From NCBI GenBank assembly GCA_963792075.1, contig CAWBUW010000011.1, positions 299,394-363,393 of the forward strand: 64,000 nucleotides of DNA, in the 5' to 3' direction. Source of the stretch: CAWBUW01 sp963792075 (GTDB taxonomy: Bacteria; Chloroflexota; Anaerolineae; Anaerolineales; UBA4823). Below the pieces are notes generated by a model that saw only the letters and a list, made by a program, of their open reading frames with translations, was not told the origin of the DNA and made no database searches. The position numbers were made by a program, and so were the translations under genes. This document shows, piece by piece, positions 7,718 to 17,340 of the stretch. Position 1 is the first letter of the stretch, and the number at the start of each line of letters is the position of its first letter.

Positions 7718-8611
7718 TCAATATTGGAATATTTCGCGCTTCATCAACCGCCTGATAAGCCAGGCGAGTAAGATTACGAATAACAGCATAAAAACGCCAA
7801 TCGCGGTGGCATAACCAAGCTGGTAGATCGGCTGGCGTTTCCCAAACCCCATCACGTAAAGATAGACACCGATGGTATACAGGCTGGGGTCTTCCGAGAA
7901 GCCCATGAAGGCAAAAGGAAATTCGAAAACCTTGATCGCACTGATCGACCACATCACGATCGAAATCGTGACCACGTCCCACATCAATGGTAAGGTGACA
8001 GAAACAAACTCCTGGTATAGATTAGCCCCTTCCAGGCGTGCAGCTTCATAGAATTCAGTCGGGATCTTATCCATCCCGGCCAAAAGCAGAACGACGTAAT
8101 AACCAACGGAGATCCAGATGATGGCAATCAACATGGACCAAAAACTATGCTCGCTGGACATCCACAAATAATCCGCGCCGGGTTGCCAACCGATCAATTT
8201 GAAGAAATTCGTGATCATACCGCTGCGACTGCTATAAATGGCGAAGGCGAACATCGTGGTTAAAGCGATCGTGGCAATCACGTTGGGCAAAAAGATCAAG
8301 GCGCGGAACAGCTTTTTCCCTTTGATCCCTGAATTAATTAAAATAGCCAGGAAAAATGCCAGGCTAATGGTGATCCCACCCCCAATGAACAAAATTTTGA
8401 CCGTATTTCCAAAACTATGCCAAAAGATAACGTCATGCGTCAACATTTTGACGTAGTTTCCGAGGCCTACGAATTTCATTTCAGCAGAAAAGCCCGACCA
8501 ATCAAATACGCTGTAGTAAAACGCCCAGATGGAGGGGATGAGGAAGAAAACCACATAGAACAGGCTAGCCGGGAGAAGGAACAGGACAATCAGTTGGGTA
8601 TTTTTTTTCAT
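7718..8611 (-). CDS. Sugar ABC transporter permease, MalF/UgpA type
   Basis: Partner permease of the CUT1 importer, 297 residues from the ATG at 8611 (MKKNTQLIVLFLLP). Hydrophobic segments alternate with loops, and the EAA docking loop reads YEAARLEGANLYQEFVSVTL followed by PLMWDV. The longer reading frame upstream of 8611 runs into the hairpin region and is unlikely to be translated. It overlaps nothing: 21 bases separate its stop from the second permease start. Context and length fit a MalF/UgpA/LacF-type subunit. Confidence 0.9.
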   Translation of the reverse strand: MKKNTQLIVLFLLPASLFYVVFFLIPSIWAFYYSVFDWSGFSAEMKFVGLGNYVKMLTHDVIFWHSFGNTVKILFIGGGITISLAFFLAILINSGIKGKKLFRALIFLPNVIATIALTTMFAFAIYSSRSGMITNFFKLIGWQPGADYLWMSSEHSFWSMLIAIIWISVGYYVVLLLAGMDKIPTEFYEAARLEGANLYQEFVSVTLPLMWDVVTISIVMWSISAIKVFEFPFAFMGFSEDPSLYTIGVYLYVMGFGKRQPIYQLGYATAIGVFMLLFVILLAWLIRRLMKREIFQY

Positions 8612-8660
8612 AGGATACCTACATGAAAGCGGCCGTGGGAAATAAGACTTAATTGTAGCA

Positions 8661-8697
8661 GGAGCTATCCCCAAAATCTTCTTTTGGGGATAGCTCC
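8661..8697. terminator. Intercistronic hairpin between binding protein and permeases
   Basis: A perfect 16-bp stem (8661-8676 with 8682-8697) with loop TCTTC lies in the gap between the abundant binding-protein gene and the first permease gene. In CUT1 operons such a hairpin commonly attenuates or protects mRNA so that more binding protein than permease is made. That role is inferred here. Confidence 0.7.
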
Positions 8698-8715
8698 ATT
8701 ATAGTAGAATTTAGC

Positions 8716-10056
8716 TTATTTGCCAGCCCAGAAGGCAGCCGAGTCGGTCACCAGTTTCGCAACGTACTCTTCGGGAGTTGCCTGGCCCACAAACATGTTG
8801 CTGAATGGATCGCGGATGACCTTGACCCAGTATTCAGCGTTGCTGCCCTGCAGCCCATCGCCTTCACCAAAGACGACGGTCGCATTTTCAGCCGCGGTCT
8901 GCGCGCCCTTGAGGTTGGCGGGCCAATCGACGCCTTTGCGGACCACGCCCACTGCGCCGGCCACAACCATCTTCTGCTGCTGTTCTTTGGTCAGCATGAA
9001 CTTGAGGAATTCAAAAGCTTCCTTGGGATGCGCCGAGTTTTTCAAGATCATGTAAGACAGGAGCAGGCCTTCCAGGTCCGTGTTCTTGCCAACGCCGCCC
9101 GAAATTTCAGGGAAGGCTAAAGCGCCCCACTTGAAGTCGGGTCCGGTGGCGGACAGGAGCTCGGTGGGCAGCCAGGAACCAACCAGTTCCATCGCCGTTT
9201 CACCGCTGGCTAACATGTTCTGCGCTTCCGGCCATTTGTAACCCGCGGATTTGGCGGGGATGCAGCCCTTGTCCCACAGCTCGCGAGACATCTGCGCGGC
9301 CTGTAAAACGGCCGGGTCTTTCCAGGTTTCGCCGGTCTTATCATTCGCAGCCTTGGTCATAAAGCCGGGCCCTTTCAGGCGCTCCATGATATAGGTGAAA
9401 ATGAAGGCGTTGTAACCCGGTTCAGGGCCTTCGATCGCCATCGGTGCATAACCGGCCGCGGTAAGCTTATCGCAAGCGCCAATGAGATCATCCCAGGTCT
9501 TGATGTCCGTCACGCCAGCTTTTTCGAAAGCATCGACGCTGTAGAAGAACATCGCAGAGTTGTAGATATAGGGGATCAGATAGGTCTTTCCGTCCACGTC
9601 AAACATGTGCAGCGTGCCGGAGGCGAAGACATCCTTGAAAGGCACATCTTCATCCAGCGCCTTTGCTTCAAGCAGGTCATTCAGGGCATATCCCTGGCCG
9701 CCGGCAACCATACCGCCGGCTACCTGATCGGCATCCTGGTCCATCAGGTCAACCTTCGTGCCCGAAGCCAGCGCATTGCGCAGCAAAGTCTGGTTCTGGC
9801 GGCCGTTCCAGGTGACGGTGATATGGATGTTGGGGTTCTGGGCTTCGAACGCTTTGATCAATTCGGTGATGGCCAGGGCCTGGTTCTCCCCTTCGTTCCA
9901 CATCGACCAGTAAACCAATTCGACCTTCTCAGCCGCAGCCGCAGCAGGGGCTTTGGTTGCTTCGACCGCCGCGGGAGTTGCGGCAGTTTGGCAGGCGGAC
10001 AATAGCATGGCAACAATTACCATGACCATCACTACCATATTCAGTTTCTTAGACAT
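8716..10056 (-). CDS. Extracellular sugar-binding lipoprotein of ABC importer
   Basis: Solute-binding protein (family 1, MalE/UgpB-like), 446 residues. The N-terminus is a lipoprotein signal (VIVAMLLSACQ; lipidated Cys at about residue 21) followed by an Ala/Thr-rich linker. The mature part begins VELVYWSMWNEGENQALAIT and contains FEAQNPNIHITVTWNG, standard for this family. It is the first gene of the importer operon, read right to left, with a 465-base gap upstream where its promoter should lie. The ligand cannot be deduced; neighbours suggest a carbohydrate or sugar acid. Confidence 0.92.
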   Translation of the reverse strand: MSKKLNMVVMVMVIVAMLLSACQTAATPAAVEATKAPAAAAAEKVELVYWSMWNEGENQALAITELIKAFEAQNPNIHITVTWNGRQNQTLLRNALASGTKVDLMDQDADQVAGGMVAGGQGYALNDLLEAKALDEDVPFKDVFASGTLHMFDVDGKTYLIPYIYNSAMFFYSVDAFEKAGVTDIKTWDDLIGACDKLTAAGYAPMAIEGPEPGYNAFIFTYIMERLKGPGFMTKAANDKTGETWKDPAVLQAAQMSRELWDKGCIPAKSAGYKWPEAQNMLASGETAMELVGSWLPTELLSATGPDFKWGALAFPEISGGVGKNTDLEGLLLSYMILKNSAHPKEAFEFLKFMLTKEQQQKMVVAGAVGVVRKGVDWPANLKGAQTAAENATVVFGEGDGLQGSNAEYWVKVIRDPFSNMFVGQATPEEYVAKLVTDSAAFWAGK

Positions 10057-10274
10057 TTGATTCTCCTCTTGTTGTATTAGGAAATAGATCGGTATTCAGG
10101 CAATTTCAAGCATGGGCAGTTTGTGGCTATATTTTCTCCTTTTGTGATCAAGTGGAACTCCAACCCCCGGACTAAATAGTGAAAACCAATCATCAATGAA
10201 CATAATTAAATCATTCTTGATTGATATTAGCATCGTTTATGACGATTGTCAAGTATCATATCAGAGGGGGAATT

Positions 10275-10402
10275 GGGGGGTGAAATGTGGGGCAAAGCCC
10301 CACATTTCACCCCCCAGCCCCCATTTTACGGGATTGCCCCCCTGTCCGGGGAGAAAATTGGGGTGCTGCCAGCAGCGCATAACGCTGCTGGCAGCACCCC
10401 AA
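10275..10402. repeat. Two perfect hairpins in the divergent promoter region
   Basis: The first hairpin has a 19-bp stem (10275-10293 with 10297-10315) and an AAA loop. The second has a 20-bp stem (10358-10377 with 10383-10402) and loop CATAA. They occupy the middle of the 465-base gap between the divergent binding-protein and DUF5107 genes. AT-rich flanks (10190-10260 and 10430-10520) could hold the two promoters, but I see no clear -35/-10 pair. Confidence 0.85.
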
Positions 10403-10521
10403 CCCCCCCTACCTATTGACATTCAACGGATTTTGGCCTAAACTTTGATTAGTGATGATCGTTTATGAAACATATTTGAAAGCATTGTGATTGTTTAATA
10501 ATCATTCTATATGGAGAGAGC

Positions 10522-12551
10522 ATGACCCATTTGCGGATCGAACCTTTGACCATCCCCAGTTGCCCGCTGGGAGAAGAGAATCCTTTGCCCTATTTCCGGG
10601 ACGAGCAAACAGACCAACCCTTCCATGCCCACGACTCCATCCCTTTGCCTGAACGGGAGCTGGCGGGCTGGCAGACGGGCTTCCGCGTCCTGCCTTACCG
10701 CATGCAAGACCAATATACGCGCGAGCGGAGGCTTACCACCTGGCAGACGGTGGTGTTGGAGAATAACATTCTCAAAGCCACTTTCTCCCCCTCTTTAGGC
10801 GGGCGACTGCTCTCGCTGTACCATAAGCCCCAGGGGCGAGAGCTGCTTTACCGCAACCCGGTTTTTCAACCGGCCAACCTGGCGCTGCGCAACGCCTGGT
10901 TCTCAGGGGGGATCGAGTGGAATGTGGGCCAGTACGGGCATGCGCTCAATAACTGCTCACCCGTTTTCGCCGCAGAAATCCGGGATGCCTCCGGAGAAGC
11001 CGGCCTGCGCTTGTATGATTTCGACCGCACCAAAGGTTTCTTCTGGCAGGTCGATTTCTACTTGCCCCAAGATTCATCCTTTTTACAGGCGCACTGCCGG
11101 GTGATCAACCCGGCCCCGAAAGAGCAGGCTTTGTATTGGTGGACGAATATTGCCCTGGCCGAAAAGCCTGACGTACGCGTGCTGGCGCCCGTGCAGCGGG
11201 TCATTTACGTGGACCTGGGAGGCGACCAGCATTTCTATGGCGAAGCCAATTTGCCGGTGCTGCCCACGACGAACGGGAAAGATGGCAGCTACCCCACCCA
11301 CTTCGATTTTGCCAGCGAATACTTTTACCAGTGCGACGGCGAGGAAATGCCCTGGGAAGCAGCCCTGGATGGTGAAGGCAGGGGCTTTATCGAAGCCTCC
11401 ACCGAGCAATTTAAATATCGCAAGATGTTCTGCTGGGGGATGCACCAGGGAGGGCGGCATTGGCAGGAGTTCCTTTCGGTGCCCAACAGCACCTATCTTG
11501 AGATCCAATCAGGGATGACCCGCACCCAACTGCACGGCCTGAAGATCAAAGCCCGGTCGCAGGTGGAATGGACGCAGGTGTTTGGTTATTTTGCGGGAGA
11601 GGCGAAAAAGTCCACGATACCGATTACGTGGCCGCTTGCGCTTACGTGGGTGGCGAGCTGAAAACCAAAATATCCGCCGCCGAGCTGGGGCGGCTTGACA
11701 AACGTCTCGGCCAGCAGGCAGATACCAGGGCCGGCCAGGTGCTCACCCAGGCCAGCGGATGGGGCGCGCTGGAAATCCGCCGTATGCAAAAAATGGGCGA
11801 GACAAACCAGATCCCAGGCGCATTGGAATTCCCGGCCTCCACCCTCGGGAAAGAACAGCAAAAATGGCTGGACCTGATGGAAAAAGGCGAGCTTGGGGAG
11901 CCAGAACCGGCACAGTTGCCCGGCGAATGGATGGTGCAGGACGAATGGCAAGCCATGTTGGACAAGCCGGCGCGCAAACACTGGTTCAGCCTGCTGCACG
12001 CAGGGGTGATGCACATGGAGCACTTCGATATGCCCCAGGCCATTGCAGATTGGCAAGAATCGATGCGGCTGAGACCCTCGGCATGGGCTGCGCGCAACCT
12101 GGCAGTGGCAGCCCTGCGCCAGAGGCAGGATGAGGCGGCGTTAGCTTATTACCGCCAGGCGTGGGAGATCATGCAGCAGGATGGCAACCCGAGCACGTCC
12201 TTAGCCGTAGAGTGCCTGCAAGCCCTGGTGAAGGCAGGCCAGTTTACTGAAGGCATGGCGCTTTACCAGGTTTTGCCTCCTCAAATCCAAAAGTTTGACC
12301 GCATTCAGATCTTGTTTGGACGGATTGCATTAGAATTGGGCAGGTTGGACGACGTGGAAAAAGTCCTTTCGCGCGAGTACGCCGTGATCCGCGAGGGAGA
12401 ATTAGAGCTAACGGATCTTTGGTCAGAGATGTGTTTACGGCGTGAGATGGCGAAATCGGGCGGTAAAATAACCCCTGCTTTACGCCAACAGATTTTAGAG
12501 AAATACCCACCCCCGGCGAATATCGATTTTCGCATGATCGTCCAAAAATAA
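10522..12551 (+). CDS. DUF5107 and TPR protein, split by a one-base shift
   Basis: The first part (10522 to about 11605) is an aldose-epimerase-like beta-sandwich domain (DUF5107): FSPSLGGRLLSLYHKPQGRE, WFSGGIEWNVGQYGH, YWWTNIALAE. The second part (about 11605-12551) continues with tetratricopeptide-like helices (HMEHFDMPQAIADWQESMRL, LAVAALRQRQDEAALAYYRQ). The two overlap in different frames at a five-A run (11605-11609). Restoring a sixth A gives a continuous GEAKKVHDTDYV junction, so this is one gene of about 676 codons. DUF5107 proteins usually accompany sugar ABC transporters in Chloroflexota-like genomes and are thought to bind or epimerise sugars. It is divergent from the importer and probably coregulated. 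Confidence 0.8.
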
Positions 12552-12552
12552 A

Positions 12553-12593
12553 GGGGTGGTGGCGTCTGGCTTCAGGCCAAACGCCACCACCCC
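12553..12593. repeat. Hairpin between DUF5107 gene and DeoR regulator
   Basis: A 13-bp stem (GGGGTGGTGGCGT with its complement), a CT/AA internal loop and a further GGC/GCC step around a TTCAG loop. It begins 1 base after the DUF5107 stop and could end that transcript. Confidence 0.75.
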
Positions 12594-12617
12594 CAGTTTT
12601 GAGAAAAGGCGGTTCTC

Positions 12618-13397
12618 TTGGATGAATTATATTCATTATCGAATCATAAGCGCTTAGAAGATGTCTTAAGGTTTATCGATCTATCGCAGCGCGTTACGGT
12701 CAAGGGCATTGGTGCACGCTTTCAAATCAGCATGGCAACCGCCCGGCGCGACCTGGAGATCCTGGCTTCGCAGGGACGCATCCAAAGGGTGCGCGGCGGG
12801 GCAGCCTCCTTGCGCAAAGCGCCGCCGGAACTGTCGATCTACCAGCGCATGAACGACGAGCCCGACGCAAAAAAACGCATCGGCCAGGCAACCGCGGGAT
12901 TGATCCAGGATGGGGAAACGGTCTTCTTAGGCAGCGGCACGACGGTGCTGGAAGTGGCGCGGTCGTTAACCGATCTCGAGAATCTCACGGTGATCACCAA
13001 TTCGATCCTGATCCTGAATGAATTGATCGAGAAGCCCTCCATCACGGTGGTGGCATTAGGCGGTATTTTACGCCGGAGCGAATTATCGTTGATCGGGCAC
13101 ATTGCCGAGCAGACCATTACGGAGCTGAACGCGGATAAGGTCATTATCGGCATCCATGGCATCGACCCGGTACAGGGTTTGACGAACCATTACCTGCCCG
13201 AGACCATGACGGATCGAAAAATCCTGAAGCTGGGCAAGCAGGTCATCATTGTGGCGGACCATACCAAATGCCCGCGCATTTCTCTCGCCCACGTGGCGCC
13301 GATCAACACGATCGACACACTGGTGACCGATACCGGCACTTCGGATGAATTTGTACAGGAGTTAACCGAACAAGGGGTACACGTCTTGCGCGTGTAA
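12618..13397 (+). CDS. DeoR/GlpR-family transcriptional regulator
   Basis: Sugar-phosphate-responsive repressor, 259 residues. The N-terminal DeoR winged helix reads VTVKGIGARFQISMATARRD followed by LEILASQGRIQRVRGGA. The C-terminal DeoRC sensor has DGETVFLGSGTTVLEVAR, VITNSILILNEL and VIIVADHTKC. The start is a TTG at 12618 with AAAGGCGG upstream; no in-frame ATG fits. Placed between the DUF5107 gene and the amidohydrolase, it probably controls the sugar importer and catabolic genes in this cluster. Confidence 0.93.
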   Translation: MDELYSLSNHKRLEDVLRFIDLSQRVTVKGIGARFQISMATARRDLEILASQGRIQRVRGGAASLRKAPPELSIYQRMNDEPDAKKRIGQATAGLIQDGETVFLGSGTTVLEVARSLTDLENLTVITNSILILNELIEKPSITVVALGGILRRSELSLIGHIAEQTITELNADKVIIGIHGIDPVQGLTNHYLPETMTDRKILKLGKQVIIVADHTKCPRISLAHVAPINTIDTLVTDTGTSDEFVQELTEQGVHVLRV

Positions 13398-13420
13398 CTC
13401 ACCCATCATTGGAGGTGTGT

Positions 13421-13536
13421 GTGGCTGTCCAAAACGAAACAAAGGAAGAAAAATATACGCACCTGTGGGGATGGCGCTGTGCGCCATCCCCACAGGTGCG
13501 TATATTTTCTCTTTGTTTTCGTCTTTCTGGGCAGCC
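13421..13536. repeat. Dispersed palindrome family A, copy 2
   Basis: The inner 27-bp perfect stem (13451-13477 with 13481-13507, loop TGT) has the family core CACCTGTGGGG. Outer arms GGCTGTCCAAAACG and CGTCTTTCTGGGCAGCC also pair. It lies between the DeoR regulator and the amidohydrolase gene. Confidence 0.9.
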
Positions 13537-13570
13537 AACGCACACCCCCAACCAATAATCAATTTGGAGA

Positions 13571-14614
13571 ATGACTATGGACCTGACTGAGTTTCGCCCA
13601 CGCCCGATGTTGGTAACGAAAGAAACGAGCATAACCAAACCGCGCTTTCCGGTGATCGATGCGCACAACCACCTGGGTTCTGAATTTGGGGGTGGCTGGG
13701 ATAAACGCCCGGTCAACGAATTGATCGATATCATGGATGAAGCCGGCGTACGAAGCATCGTGGACCTGGACGGCGGTTGGGGGGATGATATCCTCAATAA
13801 CCATCTCGACCACATCAAATCTGCCGCACCGGATCGTTTCTTCATGTACGGGGGGATCCGCTGGAACCGGTGGCAAGAATACGGCGACCGCTTTGGGGAA
13901 TGGGCGGCCAAGGACCTGCGCGCCCAGGCGGCGCGCGGCGCACAGGGGTTGAAGGTCTGGAAGAACTTCGGGTTGTTAGAGCGCGATCAAAAGGGTGAGC
14001 TGGTGCGCATCAACGACCCAAGGCTGGACCCGGTGTGGGAAACGGTGGGCGAGCTGAATTGGCCGGTCACCATTCACATTGCCGATCCGGTAGCCTTCTT
14101 CGACCCCTTGGACGAAACGAACGAGCGCTGGGAAGAGCTGCACGCCCACCCGGATTGGCAGTTCCCCTCCCCACCTTTTCCACCCTTCTTGCAGGTGGTG
14201 AACGACATGATCGACATGGTGGCGCGCCATCCCAACACGACTTACATCGGGGCCCACTTTGGCTGCTACGCCGAAGATCTCAACTGGGTCGCCCGGGCCC
14301 TGGATCGCTGCCCCAACTTCAACGTGGATATCTCTGAGCGCGTGGGTGAATTGGGTCGCCAGCCCTACAGCGCGCGAAAATTCTTCATCAAGTATGCGGA
14401 GCGCATCTTGTTTGGCCTGGATTGCCCGGTGCAGGAGGCGGAATACCGCATCTATTACCGCTTCCTGGAAACGGATGACGAGAACTTTGCGTATGGCACT
14501 TCGCCCACGCCGCGCCAGGGTCGCTGGCGAGTGCACGGCTTATATCTTCCGCAGGACGTGCTGGAAAAAGTGTATTACCGTAACGCCGAACGCCTGATCA
14601 TGCACAAAGAATAG
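13571..14614 (+). CDS. Amidohydrolase-family protein (PF04909 type)
   Basis: A TIM-barrel metal hydrolase or decarboxylase of 347 residues. Metal-binding signatures are VIDAHNHLGSEF near residue 35, VTIHIADP, TTYIGAHFGCYAED and the late LFGLDCPV Asp. The family includes dihydroxybenzoate-type decarboxylases and lactone hydrolases acting on sugar acids. ATG 13571 and ATG 13577 are both possible; GGAG at 13564 is better spaced for the second. Its end overlaps the convergent isomerase gene by 17 bases. The neighbouring DeoR regulator and TIM-barrel isomerases point to sugar or sugar-acid catabolism. Confidence 0.85.
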   Translation: MTMDLTEFRPRPMLVTKETSITKPRFPVIDAHNHLGSEFGGGWDKRPVNELIDIMDEAGVRSIVDLDGGWGDDILNNHLDHIKSAAPDRFFMYGGIRWNRWQEYGDRFGEWAAKDLRAQAARGAQGLKVWKNFGLLERDQKGELVRINDPRLDPVWETVGELNWPVTIHIADPVAFFDPLDETNERWEELHAHPDWQFPSPPFPPFLQVVNDMIDMVARHPNTTYIGAHFGCYAEDLNWVARALDRCPNFNVDISERVGELGRQPYSARKFFIKYAERILFGLDCPVQEAEYRIYYRFLETDDENFAYGTSPTPRQGRWRVHGLYLPQDVLEKVYYRNAERLIMHKE

Positions 14615-15434
14615 ACATTAAACTCTCAACCCTGATACACGCTTCGCGCATCCGGCCGACCAGCTCCGCAGAGCTCATCTCTTGCGTAGAGCGGTCCACG
14701 GAGGCGAGGGAGCTTTCCACCGTAATGGAGCGGAGGCATTCCCGATCAAGGACATCGAAAAAGCCGGGGATATCTAACTCCCCCTCGCCGATAAATGCGT
14801 GCGGCCGGCCTGTGCTGAAGTCGCTGAGATGAATGGTGCGGATGTTCCTGCCCAATTCCCTGGCAGCCGCGACAATATCTGTCCCGATCTGGGCGTAATG
14901 GGTGGTATCGAAGGTGACGCCCAGGCCGTGTTCCGCCGCAAATGCATTGAGCGCCTCAGGGGTCGTCAGTGGCACGAAATAGCCCTCAAAAGTAGGCATA
15001 TTCTCAATGGTCACGCAGGAGCACGCTCTCCGGTAGGGCTCAAGGGCGCGCAGGATCTCGCCTGAAAACTGATCCCACCACCCATCCCCCGGGTGCCCTT
15101 CGATGTGCGGCGTATGGAACACCAGGCAATCCGGGGTGTAGCCCATCGCCGCCAGGTACTGCTCCAGGGCAGGATTGATGTAACCCTTCACGGCGTGCGC
15201 AGCCTCCAGCACACCGCCGCCGTCATGGATGCTGGAAATCCTCAGCCCCGCGTGCTCGACCTGTTGGACCACCCGCTTGACCGGCACATCTTTCAGATGC
15301 TGCGCCATGGCCCAATCTTTGCGTGTCCAGTACAGGTCGAGCTCGACGTTCTGAAAACCCGCCTCAGCGATCATTTCCAGCACCTGTTCGAAAGGCTGGA
15401 GGTATAAGTTTGCCGTCGCAAATGAGATTTGCAT
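14598..15434 (-). CDS. Sugar phosphate isomerase/epimerase (AP-endonuclease 2 fold)
   Basis: Xylose-isomerase-like TIM barrel of about 278 residues from the ATG at 15434 (MQISFATANLYLQPFEQVLE). Features are AGFQNVELDLYWTR, RISSIHDGGGV, VTIENMPTF, VTFDTTHYAQIG and IRTIHLSDFSTGRPH followed by GEGELDIPGF. This order of Glu, Asp/His and His residues is the metal site of the family. It starts 2 bases after a related TIM-barrel gene and converges with the amidohydrolase. It probably epimerises or isomerises a sugar intermediate; the substrate is unknown. Confidence 0.85.
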   Translation of the reverse strand: MQISFATANLYLQPFEQVLEMIAEAGFQNVELDLYWTRKDWAMAQHLKDVPVKRVVQQVEHAGLRISSIHDGGGVLEAAHAVKGYINPALEQYLAAMGYTPDCLVFHTPHIEGHPGDGWWDQFSGEILRALEPYRRACSCVTIENMPTFEGYFVPLTTPEALNAFAAEHGLGVTFDTTHYAQIGTDIVAAARELGRNIRTIHLSDFSTGRPHAFIGEGELDIPGFFDVLDRECLRSITVESSLASVDRSTQEMSSAELVGRMREACIRVESLMSILCA

Positions 15435-15436
15435 GG

Positions 15437-15906
15437 TTATCCAATCATCTCTTTGATGCGGACCAATTGAGTACGCAGCTTTTCTTTGTCCTGGATATAT
15501 TCCAATTTTCAAGCAGCAGGGGCAACCCCAACGTTTTCAGCTTCACTGCCGCGGTGATAAATCCGCGCACCGCCCGGCGGTTATCAGGCGGCGGCAGGAA
15601 CCAGCCATAGTGGGCTGCCAGCCACACGTGACTCGGCGGCAGCAGCGAACAGTGCAGCGAAAGCCAGGGGCTTTGCGTGCATTGAAGGTAAGCCTGGGTC
15701 CGGACGAGTGTCCCCGGTGTCCAGCGCAGCTCCGAAACCAGGTTGCTGGCATGGAAATAAAACGGGTAACCGGGGAACTGCTGCCGGTAAGCCTGGATTT
15801 GCGCCACGCTGGACCAGTGCCCCACCTCGATGGCATCGATGGGCGCCGAACCAGCTCGAATCAGGTCGATCAAGCTGGAGGACAGGTTGGTGGTCAGTTG
15901 GATCAT
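15437..15906 (-). CDS. TIM-barrel isomerase-like protein with one-base shift near its end
   Basis: A short barrel-type protein of about 156 residues starting at ATG 15906 (MIQLTTNLSSSLIDLIRAG). Segments FYFHASNLV, LSLHCSLLPPS and LPLLLEN resemble sugar-phosphate isomerase or DUF692-type strands. In the current frame the tail reads WNISRTKKSC. Restoring one base near 15505 gives LEYIQDKEKLRTQLVRIKEM, which ends with a stop at 15437, two bases before the next gene. The start overlaps the GNAT stop (ATGA), so the three genes form an operon. Confidence 0.62.
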
Positions 15907-16415
15907 ACGTTGAGGAGATTGGCCAGGGGCAGGATGAAATAGACGCCTTTTTCTTGATTGCCGTGGACTTCTGGTTGAACGCAAAAGCCGAGGGATAGCT
16001 TTACGTGAAAGTTTGCATCACGACCATAGGAACTATAGGAAGCCAGTTGATAACAGCCCAACTGTTTGGCCAGCAGGATGGCGCGTTTTTGCAGGGCGGT
16101 CCCGATGCCCTGGTTACGGAACCCCGGGTGTACGGCAAAAGCGTGGATCTTGGCTTCGACCAAAGTCTGGCCATTCAGAGTCAGGGTCGGGCAATGGACC
16201 TCCAGGCCAATCGGCAAAACAGCAAATTGAAGCAGACCTGCCACCTGGTTTTCCTGGAGCGCCACGAGGCGGTAACATGGGAAAGAATGGAAAAACCCAC
16301 CCAGAACAAAAGGGGATTGCTCCGGAGCTGCGACTTTGAGACAGTCCAAGAAGTCGGCATACCGTGGATGATCATCCCCCCATTCTTCTATATGAAAGTT
16401 GGGATCGGTTTGCAT
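15903..16415 (-). CDS. GNAT-family N-acetyltransferase
   Basis: Acetyltransferase of 170 residues. The acetyl-CoA loop is HPGFRNQGIGTALQKRAILL near residues 105-124, preceded by VEAKIHAFAV and followed by LASYSSYGRDANFHVKLSLG. It overlaps the start of the next gene (ATGA), so it is cotranscribed with the two TIM-barrel proteins. Substrate unknown. Confidence 0.85.
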   Translation of the reverse strand: MQTDPNFHIEEWGDDHPRYADFLDCLKVAAPEQSPFVLGGFFHSFPCYRLVALQENQVAGLLQFAVLPIGLEVHCPTLTLNGQTLVEAKIHAFAVHPGFRNQGIGTALQKRAILLAKQLGCYQLASYSSYGRDANFHVKLSLGFCVQPEVHGNQEKGVYFILPLANLLNV

Positions 16416-16475
16416 CTGTCCATACCATCCAATACGGTACTGTAGCGCCCTCTTGCAATTGATTGAAGAGGATTG

Positions 16476-17225
16476 TTACGGCAAAGTGACGAACTGGCCG
16501 AGAAACGCCCGCGCCGAGGGGGTATCCAGGCGGTAGGTGACGTTCGTGGAGCGGCAGATCGCATCGCCGGTAATGGTGGTCGCGGCTACGATATCGGTTG
16601 TCCCCAGAAAGTTCGGGCCGCCGGAGTCGCCGTAACAGGTGCCGCCATTTCCGGTGGCCGGATTCATGGAGATGCGCAGCCAGGCCGGGTTGATCGAATT
16701 CAGGGTGCCCGTCGCGACCATGCGCACGTCATTGTAAAGGTACTGGTGACCGCCAGGCTCATTGGTCACTTCGTAAGCGCCATAGCCTACGGACGTGAAC
16801 TGCTGATCGCCAGACAGGTTTGACAGCGAGCCGGCGGCCGGCAGAAGCGCCGGGAGGATGCCTTTGACCGGCTTATCGAAGACGACCACGGCAATGTCGT
16901 GCGGGTCACTCTGTTTCCAATTATAGAGTGGGTCCGCATACCAGGTGCCCGTGTAGGTCATATCGCCAGCCACATAGTCAGGGTCGAAGGTCACCGTCAC
17001 CTGCGCTCCCTCAGCGCAGTGAGCCGCGGTAAGGAAAACCGTCGGCGAGATCAAAGTTCCCGAGCAGTACAACCAGGTGCCATCCGAATACTGCCTGGGC
17101 GACACCAACCCACCCACGTTGGGATGCCCGGTGCCATCCACTTCACCAAATGTGATGGCCTGCACGGGTTGGGTAACAGCCAGGAGTGCGGCGAGTACAA
17201 TGATTACGACCAATTTGCGAACCAT
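16476..17225 (-). CDS. Secreted trypsin-like serine protease (S1 family)
   Basis: The ATG at 17225 gives 249 residues with a clear Sec signal peptide (MVRKLVVIIVLAALLAVTQP). The catalytic triad of S1 proteases is visible: His in VFLTAAHCAEG, Asp in DPHDIAVVVFD and Ser in GTCYGDSGGPNF. CSGTLISPTVF precedes the His as in chymotrypsin-fold enzymes. It acts outside the cell; the role is unknown. It stands alone between a GNAT operon and a hairpin, so it probably has its own promoter. Confidence 0.92.
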   Translation of the reverse strand: MVRKLVVIIVLAALLAVTQPVQAITFGEVDGTGHPNVGGLVSPRQYSDGTWLYCSGTLISPTVFLTAAHCAEGAQVTVTFDPDYVAGDMTYTGTWYADPLYNWKQSDPHDIAVVVFDKPVKGILPALLPAAGSLSNLSGDQQFTSVGYGAYEVTNEPGGHQYLYNDVRMVATGTLNSINPAWLRISMNPATGNGGTCYGDSGGPNFLGTTDIVAATTITGDAICRSTNVTYRLDTPSARAFLGQFVTLP

Positions 17226-17260
17226 GTGATCCTCCTCGAGTATGCGATTATCTCGTATCA

Positions 17261-17338
17261 TCTCAATAAAAGGGGGAAGTGGAGTGTTTTGTGCGTGCTT
17301 CGCACGCACAAAACACTCCACACCTTAAGTTATTGAGA
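17261..17338. repeat. Hairpin with TCTCAATAA / TTATTGAGA arms, second copy
   Basis: The 20-bp perfect core (17279-17298 with 17302-17321, loop TTC) sits between outer arms TCTCAATAA (17261-17269) and TTATTGAGA (17330-17338). The arms match those at 6737-6778, while the cores differ. Confidence 0.85.
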
Positions 17339-17340
17339 AG

